The notes below the pieces were generated by a model. The model ran no database searches, was not told where the DNA came from, and worked only from the letters and a program-made list of their open reading frames with translations. This document shows, one piece after another, positions 1 to 5,820 of a stretch of DNA of 7,302 bases. Each line of letters begins with the position of its first letter. Within the stretch, counting starts at the first letter, position 1. Source of the stretch: Steroidobacteraceae bacterium (GTDB lineage Bacteria; Pseudomonadota; Gammaproteobacteria; Steroidobacterales; Steroidobacteraceae); NCBI GenBank assembly GCA_023253235.1, contig JALRHE010000053.1:1-7302 (forward strand), in the 5' to 3' direction. The translations under genes and the position numbers were made by a program.

Positions 1-32
1 TGAAAAGTATAGCGGTTAATCGCGGTAGTTCA

Positions 33-62
33 TTGAAAAAAAGGCGCTCCGTGAGCGAGAAT
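33..62 (+). promoter_or_regulatory. Possible sigma70-like promoter upstream of tkt
   Basis: TTGAAA at 33-38 matches the -35 consensus at five of six bases. GAGAAT at 57-62 matches the -10 consensus at four of six, with an 18-base spacer. Transcription would start near 69-70 and leave a leader of about 26 bases before the tkt ATG. The spacer holds a seven-A run (36-42) and a small inverted repeat. A second -10-like TATAGC at 8-13 would need a -35 box outside the window. This is consensus matching only; the true promoter may lie further upstream. Confidence 0.28.
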
Positions 63-80
63 TGCAGTTTCACGCAAGCA

Positions 81-93
81 GGAAGAGCCTTCC
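81..93 (+). promoter_or_regulatory. tkt ribosome-binding site inside a small hairpin
   Basis: The only purine-rich Shine-Dalgarno-like stretch before the tkt ATG is AGGAAGAG at 80-87, ending 8 bases before the ATG at 96. GGAAG (81-85) and CTTCC (89-93) are perfect complements around the three-base loop AGC, so the site can fold on itself. This site supports ATG 96 as the start. Whether the five-pair stem affects translation is unknown. Confidence 0.4.
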
Positions 94-95
94 CC

Positions 96-2099
96 ATGAC
101 TGATCGCCGCACTCTCGCCAACGCCATTAGGGCGCTCTCCATGGATGCGGTGCAGAGGGCAGCCTCCGGCCATCCCGGCGCTCCGATGGGCATGGCAGAC
201 ATCGCCGAAGTTCTCTGGCGTGAGGTCATGGACTACAACCCGGCCAATCCGCGCTGGGTCGATCGAGACCGGTTCGTGCTCTCGAATGGGCACGCGTCGA
301 TGCTGCTCTATTCCGTGTTGCACTTGACCGGTCATCCGCTCTCGATCGAGGACATCAAAAATTTCCGTCAGTTGGGCGCGCGCACGGCAGGTCATCCCGA
401 ACACGATCCGGCGATCGGGATCGAAACCACGACGGGTCCGCTCGGCCAGGGAATTGCCACTGCCGTTGGCATGGCGCTGGCGGAGAAACTGTTATCTGCA
501 GAGTTCAATCGCGAAGGCCACGACATCGTCGATCACTACACCTGGGTCTTCCTCGGTGACGGTTGCATGATGGAAGGCATCTCGCACGAGGCGGCTTCCC
601 TCGCCGGCACTCTGGGTCTCGGTAAATTGATCTGCGTCTACGACGATAACGGCATCTCGATCGATGGCAACGTCAAGGGTTGGATGGCAGATGACACGGC
701 CAAGCGTTTCGCCGCCTATGGTTGGCAAGTCATCAAAGATATCGATGGTCATGATGCCGAAGCCGTATCCAAGGCGCTGCGTAAGGCGAAGGCGAATCGC
801 CGGCAACCCACGCTGATTTGCGCGCGCACGGTCATCGGCAAGGGCGCGCCGAACAAGCAGGGCAGTAAGTCGACTCACGGCGAGCCACTCGGTGCCGACG
901 AGATCGCGGCGACGCGCGCCGCCCTCGGCTGGTCACATGAGCCGTTCGTGGTTCCCGAGGACGTGCGGGCTGCTTGGGACCAGCGCGCGCGTGGCGACAA
1001 AGCCGAGAAGTCCTGGAAGCGTCGCTTCAATCGATACAAGCGCGAGTTTCCCGAGTTGGCGGCGGAGTTCACCCGAAGAATGAAGGGTGAGTTACCTGCC
1101 AATTGGCCGACCCTGCGTGACGCTGCCATGGCAGCGGCGGCGGCCGTCACCGCTGCGCAGGCTACCCGTGCGTCCTCGCAAACGATCTTGAATGCGATCG
1201 GCGCTGGTATGGGTGAGTTGTTGGGCGGTTCAGCTGACCTGACGGGCTCGGTCAATACCTTCCGCAAGGATTCCAAAGCGATCACGCCAGAGGATGCCAG
1301 CGGCAATTACGTTTACTACGGCGTACGCGAATTCGCGATGACGGCGATGATGAACGGGCTTGCACTGCACGGCGGCTTTGCGCCATACGCAGGCACCTTC
1401 CTCGTGTTCTCCGACTATGCACGTAATGCGGTACGTCTTGCCGCGCTGATGCATCAAAGAATTCTATTGGTTTACACGCACGACTCCATCGGTCTTGGCG
1501 AAGACGGCCCGACGCACCAGCCGATCGAGCACCTAGCCTCGCTCCGTGCGATGCCGAATCTGTCGCTTTGGCGACCGTGCGATGCGACCGAGACGGCAGT
1601 GGCTTGGCTGGTCGGCATCGAGCGCAGCTCGGGTCCGACCTCGCTGGTACTCACGCGTCAGGCATTGCCGCAGCAGCCGCGTGATGCCGCGCAGCTCGCG
1701 GCGATTGCCAACGGCGGATACATCCTCATCGAGCCTGTTGGTGGCGAGCCTGAAGCCATCGTGATTGCGACCGGCTCGGAAGTGGCGCCGGCCGTCGAAG
1801 CAGTGCGCGCTAGGAACGCGTCTGGTCGTCGGGTGCGACTCGTGTCGATGCCCTCGACAGATACGTTCGACAAGCAGAACGCCGCGTGGCGCGAAGCCGT
1901 GTTGCCCAAGAGTGTGACGCGTCGCGTCGCTGTCGAGGCTGCTGCGACGCAAAGCTGGTGGAAATACGTCGGTAGCGAGGGGCGCGTGCTGGGCATCGAC
2001 CAGTTCGGTGCCTCGGGCAAGGCTGCCGAGCTCTTCGAACATTATGGATTGACGAGCGCTCACATCGGTCGTGCGATCGATGAGTTGCTCGCAAACTGA
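96..2099 (+). CDS. tkt: Transketolase
   Basis: Thiamine-diphosphate enzyme of the cytoplasm that moves two-carbon ketol units between sugar phosphates in the pentose phosphate pathway (and the Calvin cycle where present). The 667-residue product is very close in length and sequence to E. coli TktA (663). It has a pyrophosphate-binding domain (about 1-330), a pyrimidine-binding domain (about 355-525) and a C-terminal domain (about 540-667). Visible active-site residues are His26, His66, His100, the ThDP/metal motif GDGCMMEG (154-161) with Asn185, His261, Glu412 in YGVREF, and His474 in GEDGPTHQP. ATG 96 is chosen because the family similarity begins at TDRRTLANAIRALSMD and a ribosome-binding site precedes it. 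A TTG at 33 is in frame but would add 21 residues unlike the family. The linker at about 343-360 is unusually alanine-rich. First gene of the cluster, 39 bases before gap. Confidence 0.97.
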   Translation: MTDRRTLANAIRALSMDAVQRAASGHPGAPMGMADIAEVLWREVMDYNPANPRWVDRDRFVLSNGHASMLLYSVLHLTGHPLSIEDIKNFRQLGARTAGHPEHDPAIGIETTTGPLGQGIATAVGMALAEKLLSAEFNREGHDIVDHYTWVFLGDGCMMEGISHEAASLAGTLGLGKLICVYDDNGISIDGNVKGWMADDTAKRFAAYGWQVIKDIDGHDAEAVSKALRKAKANRRQPTLICARTVIGKGAPNKQGSKSTHGEPLGADEIAATRAALGWSHEPFVVPEDVRAAWDQRARGDKAEKSWKRRFNRYKREFPELAAEFTRRMKGELPANWPTLRDAAMAAAAAVTAAQATRASSQTILNAIGAGMGELLGGSADLTGSVNTFRKDSKAITPEDASGNYVYYGVREFAMTAMMNGLALHGGFAPYAGTFLVFSDYARNAVRLAALMHQRILLVYTHDSIGLGEDGPTHQPIEHLASLRAMPNLSLWRPCDATETAVAWLVGIERSSGPTSLVLTRQALPQQPRDAAQLAAIANGGYILIEPVGGEPEAIVIATGSEVAPAVEAVRARNASGRRVRLVSMPSTDTFDKQNAAWREAVLPKSVTRRVAVEAAATQSWWKYVGSEGRVLGIDQFGASGKAAELFEHYGLTSAHIGRAIDELLAN

Positions 2100-2125
2100 A
2101 CGGATATCAAACGCTTTTACATCGA

Positions 2126-2135
2126 GAGGTAAGGA
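2126..2135 (+). promoter_or_regulatory. gap ribosome-binding site
   Basis: GAGGT at 2126-2130 lies 8 bases before the gap ATG, and AAGGA follows at 2131-2135. Together they form the strongest Shine-Dalgarno match in the window. The surrounding tkt-gap spacer (2100-2138) shows no terminator hairpin with a T run and no clear promoter, consistent with read-through from tkt. Confidence 0.65.
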
Positions 2136-2138
2136 CAC

Positions 2139-3152
2139 ATGGCGATCAAGGTCGGCATCAACGGATATGGACGTATCGGACGCAACGTGCTGCGCGCGCT
2201 CTACGAAAGCGGTCGCAACAAAGAAATTCAGGTCGTTGCGATCAACGATTTGGGTGATGCCGAGACCAATGCCCACCTCACTCGTTACGACACCGCACAT
2301 GGCCGTTTCCCAGGTGAAGTGAAGGTCGATGGCGATTCGATGGTCGTCAACGGCGATCGCATCCGCGTATTTGCACAGCGCGATCCCTCGAAACTGCCTT
2401 GGGGCGAACTCGGTGTCGATTTCGTGCTCGAGTGCACGGGCTTGTTCACCAGCAAGGCCAAGGCGGCGGCGCATCTGGCCGGTGGCGCCAAGAAGGTCGT
2501 CATCTCGGCGCCGGGTGGTGACGATGTCGACGCGACGGTCGTCTTCGGCGTGAATCATCAGATCCTGCGTGCCTCGCACACGGTGATCTCCAACGCGTCG
2601 TGCACCACCAACTGCTTGGCGCCGGTCGCGCAAGTGCTGCACCAGAACATCGGCATCGAGAGCGGTCTGATGACCACGGTGCACGCCTACACGAACGATC
2701 AGGTTCTCACCGACGTCTACCACTCGGATCTGCGCCGTGCGCGTTCGGCCACGATGTCGATGATTCCGACCAAGACCGGTGCTGCAGCGGCGGTGGGTCT
2801 CGTGTTGCCTGAACTGAAGGGCAAGTTCGACGGCTTCGCCGTGCGCGTACCGACGATCAACGTCTCGCTCGTCGATCTCACCTTCACACCGAAGCGGGCG
2901 ACTACGGCGGCTGAGATCAATCAACTGATGAAAGCCGCCGCCGAAGGTCCGCTCAAGGGTGTGTTGGCTTACACCGAAGCACCGCTCGTCTCGATCGACT
3001 ACAACCATGATGCGCATTCATCGACCTTCGATGCCACGATGACCAAAGTCATCGGCGGAAATCTGGTCAAGGTGTGTGCGTGGTACGACAACGAGTGGGG
3101 CTTCTCCAACCGGATGCTCGACACGACGCTCGCTTGGTCGAAGGCGAGCTGA
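2139..3152 (+). CDS. gap: Type I glyceraldehyde-3-phosphate dehydrogenase, phosphorylating
   Basis: Oxidises glyceraldehyde-3-P with phosphate and NAD(P)+ to 1,3-bisphosphoglycerate, reversibly, as a cytoplasmic tetramer. The 337 residues show the dinucleotide-binding GINGYGRIGR (6-15), Asp37 in AINDL (the usual NAD-selecting acid), catalytic Cys155 in SNASCTTNC, His182, and the cofactor-contacting DNEWGF (317-322). The phosphate-site motif TGAA (213-216) is intact, which argues against erythrose-4-P dehydrogenase (Epd), where this segment differs. Other stretches (NVLRALYESGR, HSDLRRARS, NRMLDTTLA) do resemble Epd and the Calvin-type GAPDHs of beta/gammaproteobacteria. Val193-Tyr194 occupy the place of the Leu-Pro pair of the Bacillus NAD enzyme, so cofactor preference is not certain. 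The 3' end carries the pgk ribosome-binding site, so the two genes are probably translationally coupled. Confidence 0.96.
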   Translation: MAIKVGINGYGRIGRNVLRALYESGRNKEIQVVAINDLGDAETNAHLTRYDTAHGRFPGEVKVDGDSMVVNGDRIRVFAQRDPSKLPWGELGVDFVLECTGLFTSKAKAAAHLAGGAKKVVISAPGGDDVDATVVFGVNHQILRASHTVISNASCTTNCLAPVAQVLHQNIGIESGLMTTVHAYTNDQVLTDVYHSDLRRARSATMSMIPTKTGAAAAVGLVLPELKGKFDGFAVRVPTINVSLVDLTFTPKRATTAAEINQLMKAAAEGPLKGVLAYTEAPLVSIDYNHDAHSSTFDATMTKVIGGNLVKVCAWYDNEWGFSNRMLDTTLAWSKAS

Positions 3153-3157
3153 TCGTC

Positions 3158-4336
3158 ATGCCGGTTCGTCGGATGCTCGATCTCGACCTCAAGGGTCAGC
3201 GCGTGCTGATTCGTGAGGATTTGAACGTGCCGGTTGAAGGGGGCGTGATCACGAGTGATGCGCGTATCCGTGCTTCGCTGCCGACGATCCGCGCGGCACG
3301 CGATGCCGGCGCGCGTGTGATGCTGCTGTCGCATCTCGGTCGACCAAAGGAAGGCGAGTTTTCCGCCGAGAATTCCCTAGCTCCGGTCGCTGCTCGTTTG
3401 GGAGAGCTACTTGGCACTTCCGTGCGACTCGTTGGAGATTGGCTGGGCGGTATCGAGTGTGCGCCGGGCGAAGTGGTCTTGTGCGAGAACGTACGCTTCA
3501 ACAAGGGCGAGAAGAAAGACGACGAGGCGCTGTCGCGTCGCATGGCCGCGCTTTGCGACATCTTCGTGATGGACGCTTTCGGTACGGCGCATCGCGCTGA
3601 AGCCAGCACGCATGGTGTCGCGCGTTTTGCGCCGATTGCCTGCGCCGGCCCGCTGTTGGTCGGCGAGCTCGAGGCGCTCGAGCGCGCACTCGCCAAGCCG
3701 GCGCGTCCGCTGGTGGCGATCGTGGCAGGCTCCAAGGTGTCGACCAAGCTCACGGTACTCGAGTCGCTGCTCTCCAAGGTGGATCAGTTGATCGTGGGCG
3801 GTGGTATTGCCAATACGTTCCTGGCAGCGACCGGGGTTGCCGTCGGCAAGTCATTGCACGAGCCGGATATGCTCGATACGGCACGAGCGTTGCTCGCGCA
3901 GGCGAAAGCCAAAGGCACGTCTATTCCGCTGCCGACCGACGTCGTCGTAGCGAATGAATTCTCGCCCACGGCAGTGGCGACCACGCGCGCGGTCGGCACG
4001 GTCGCTGCAGACGAACTGATACTCGACATCGGTCCGGCGACGGCGCGTTCGCTTGCAACGCTGTTGCAATCGGCGGGCACGATACTCTGGAACGGTCCGG
4101 TCGGTGTGTTCGAGTTCGACTCCTTCGCGGGCGGCACACGGGTGATCGCCGAGGCGATCGCTTCCAGTTCTGCCTTCTCCTTGGCTGGCGGTGGCGACAC
4201 GCTCGCGGCGATCGAAAAGTTCGGTGTCGAGTCAGGCATCTCGTACATCTCGACCGGTGGCGGCGCGTTTCTCGAGTTCGTCGAGGGCAAGACGTTACCG
4301 GCAGTGGCGGCGCTGGAGGCCCGGTTCGACGCATAA
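3158..4336 (+). CDS. pgk: Phosphoglycerate kinase
   Basis: Transfers phosphate from 1,3-bisphosphoglycerate to ADP, giving 3-phosphoglycerate and ATP; a cytoplasmic monomer that works directly after Gap. The 392 residues compare with 387 in E. coli Pgk. The N-domain shows RxDLNVP (19-25), ARIRAS (35-40), SHLGRP (58-63), ENVRFNKGEKKDDE (110-123) and DAFGTAHRAEAST (139-151). The C-domain shows GSKVSTK (191-197), NGPVGVFEF (312-320), the nucleotide-loop GGGDT (344-348) and STGGGAFLEF (365-374). Frame is open upstream to 3074, but ATG 3158 aligns with the E. coli start (MPVRRMLDLDLKG against MSVIKMTDLDLAG). It lies 5 bases after the gap stop, and its likely ribosome-binding site (GAAGGCGAG, 3140-3148) sits inside gap. 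No key residue is missing. Confidence 0.97.
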   Translation: MPVRRMLDLDLKGQRVLIREDLNVPVEGGVITSDARIRASLPTIRAARDAGARVMLLSHLGRPKEGEFSAENSLAPVAARLGELLGTSVRLVGDWLGGIECAPGEVVLCENVRFNKGEKKDDEALSRRMAALCDIFVMDAFGTAHRAEASTHGVARFAPIACAGPLLVGELEALERALAKPARPLVAIVAGSKVSTKLTVLESLLSKVDQLIVGGGIANTFLAATGVAVGKSLHEPDMLDTARALLAQAKAKGTSIPLPTDVVVANEFSPTAVATTRAVGTVAADELILDIGPATARSLATLLQSAGTILWNGPVGVFEFDSFAGGTRVIAEAIASSSAFSLAGGGDTLAAIEKFGVESGISYISTGGGAFLEFVEGKTLPAVAALEARFDA

Positions 4337-4343
4337 GGCGCTG

Positions 4344-4364
4344 GCAAGGTGCTTGCGCGCACCT
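4344..4364 (+). other. Two overlapping, mutually exclusive hairpins between pgk and pyk
   Basis: GCAAG (4344-4348) pairs with CTTGC (4352-4356) around a three-base loop. Alternatively AGGTGC (4347-4352) pairs perfectly with GCACCT (4359-4364) around a six-base loop. The two stems share 4347-4348 and 4352 and cannot form together. No T run follows, so this is not a normal intrinsic terminator; it could be an RNA stability or attenuation element, or chance in G+C-rich DNA. Confidence 0.3.
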
Positions 4365-4378
4365 CACAATGAAGGCCT

Positions 4379-5812
4379 ATGTTGCGTAGAACCAAGATCG
4401 TCGCCACCCTCGGGCCGGCGACAGACGACGTCGACGTCCTTTTCGACATGTGCCGAGCCGGTCTCGATGTGGCTCGGGTCAATTTTTCACACGGTAACCA
4501 CGACGATCACCTGCGGCGCATCATGCTTTTGCGTGAAGCGTCGACGCGGGCGGGTCGTTATGTCGCCATTTTGGGTGATCTCGCTGGCCCCAAGATTCGG
4601 ATCGAGAGCTTCCAGAACGGCAAGGTCGATTTGCAGGACGGGCAGGCTTTTGCACTCGATACGGCGCTCGACTCCAAAGCCGGTACCGAGTCCGTCGTCG
4701 GAGTCGCCTACAAGGAACTCGTCCATGACGTGAAGTCGGGCGACACGCTGCTGCTCAACGATGGTCTCATCGTCCTCGAAGTCACGGCCGTGCACGGCAC
4801 ACGCATCGATACCAAAGTGATCGCGGGCGGTGAGCTGTCGAATCGCAAAGGTGTGAATCGCAAAGGTGGTGGCATTTCCGCGCCAGCGCTGACCGACAAA
4901 GATTTTGAGGACATTCGCTTCGCTTCCGCGCAAGGGCTAGATTATCTCGCCCTTTCGTTCGTACGCGATGCGGCAGATATCAACAAAGCACGCGAGCTGC
5001 TCAAGCAGGCGGGCGGTGAGTCCGTGCGTATCGTTGCCAAGATCGAGCGGCACGAAGCGGTTGCCCATCTCGATGAGATCATTGCGGCTACCGATGTGAT
5101 CATGGTGGCACGTGGTGATCTTGGTGTGGAAATGGGCCACGCGGCACTGACGGGTCTACAGAAGACCATGATCTACAAGACTCGTCACGCGAATCGTGTC
5201 GTCATCACGGCCACGCAAATGATGGAGTCGATGATCCAGAACCCGGTACCGACGCGTGCCGAAGTGAGCGATGTCGCCAATGCCGTGATGGACGGGACCG
5301 ATGCCGTGATGCTGTCGGCAGAAACGGCAGCCGGCAAATATCCGGTCAAGGCCGTCGCGGCGATGGCCGAGGTCATCGCGGGTGCCGAGCGTTATCAGAT
5401 TGCGGCACACAAGCCTCGTGAACGTTTCGGTGCGATGTTCGCTGAAACCGAAGAAGCGATTGCCAACGCCGTGATGTACACGGCCAATCACCTCGAGGTG
5501 AAGGCTATCGTGGCGCTGACTGAGAGCGGCGCCACACCACAGTGGATGTCGCGTTTCCGCTCGGGAATTCCCATCTACGCGTTCACTCGACACGAAAAAA
5601 CGCGGCGTCGAGTGACCTTGTATCGTGGCGTGTATCCCGTGTCCTTCGAGCTGCCGCGCGATACGGGCGAGGGCTTGTTGAGAGCGGTATTCCACCAGTT
5701 GCTCGACTTGCAGCTCGTCAGTGAGGGTGACCAAATCATTCTCACCAAGGGTGAATTCTCTGGCGTGCAGGGCGGTACCAATTCCCTGCAAATCCTGACT
5801 GTTCATCGTTAG
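4379..5812 (+). CDS. pyk: Pyruvate kinase (PykA-like)
   Basis: Converts phosphoenolpyruvate and ADP to pyruvate and ATP, the last step of glycolysis, in the cytoplasm. The 477 residues compare with 480 in E. coli PykA. In order: RRTKIVATLGPA (3-14), RVNFSHG (33-39), a B-domain at about 75-165 within the barrel, catalytic Lys221 and metal ligand Glu223 in AKIER, Asp247 in ARGDLGVE (244-251), Thr279 in TATQMMES (277-284), PTRAEVSDVANA (291-302) and SAETAAGKYP (313-322). The C-terminal domain has TESG (381-384), the likely effector phosphate loop. Leu68, Lys72 and Ile75 in DLAGPKIRI match the pattern known for K+-independent pyruvate kinases. ATG 4379 matches the family start; GAAGG at 4371-4375 lies only 3 bases upstream, a short spacing. 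It follows pgk by 42 bases, and its TAG is 8 bases before the acylase ATG. Confidence 0.96.
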   Translation: MLRRTKIVATLGPATDDVDVLFDMCRAGLDVARVNFSHGNHDDHLRRIMLLREASTRAGRYVAILGDLAGPKIRIESFQNGKVDLQDGQAFALDTALDSKAGTESVVGVAYKELVHDVKSGDTLLLNDGLIVLEVTAVHGTRIDTKVIAGGELSNRKGVNRKGGGISAPALTDKDFEDIRFASAQGLDYLALSFVRDAADINKARELLKQAGGESVRIVAKIERHEAVAHLDEIIAATDVIMVARGDLGVEMGHAALTGLQKTMIYKTRHANRVVITATQMMESMIQNPVPTRAEVSDVANAVMDGTDAVMLSAETAAGKYPVKAVAAMAEVIAGAERYQIAAHKPRERFGAMFAETEEAIANAVMYTANHLEVKAIVALTESGATPQWMSRFRSGIPIYAFTRHEKTRRRVTLYRGVYPVSFELPRDTGEGLLRAVFHQLLDLQLVSEGDQIILTKGEFSGVQGGTNSLQILTVHR

Positions 5813-5820
5813 TGCTCGGT

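Noticed and set aside
33..95. N-terminal extension of transketolase from an in-frame TTG at 33
   Set aside because: The 21 extra residues do not resemble the family, no ribosome-binding site precedes the TTG, and the ATG at 96 fits both the family start and a nearby Shine-Dalgarno sequence.
2099..2168. Nine-base direct repeat AACGGATAT at 2099-2107 and 2160-2168 flanking the gap start
   Set aside because: One copy encodes the invariant Asn-Gly-Tyr of the GAPDH dinucleotide fold. No symmetry or further copies suggest a protein-binding site.
1533..3017. A 494-codon open frame on the minus strand, antisense to tkt and gap
   Set aside because: It crosses two highly conserved genes, its product is rich in Arg, His and Asp with no recognisable domain, and long antisense frames are expected opposite G+C-biased codons. 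Shorter antisense frames at 3784-4482 and 5156-5830 are rejected for the same reason.
3074..3157. Longer pgk start inside gap
   Set aside because: Homology with E. coli Pgk begins at ATG 3158; the upstream residues are the other-frame reading of the gap C-terminus.
3674..3685. Twelve-base perfect palindrome GCGCTCGAGCGC in pgk
   Set aside because: It lies inside conserved coding sequence (Ala-Leu-Glu-Arg codons) in G+C-rich DNA, with no flanking structure or repeats. Chance is sufficient.
4841..4868. Direct repeat AATCGCAAAGGTG at 4841-4853 and 4856-4868
   Set aside because: It encodes NRKGVNRKGGG of pyruvate kinase, where the repeated Asn-Lys-Gly/Asn-Lys pattern is present in the family (NNKGINKLGGG in E. 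coli PykA). Protein conservation explains it.
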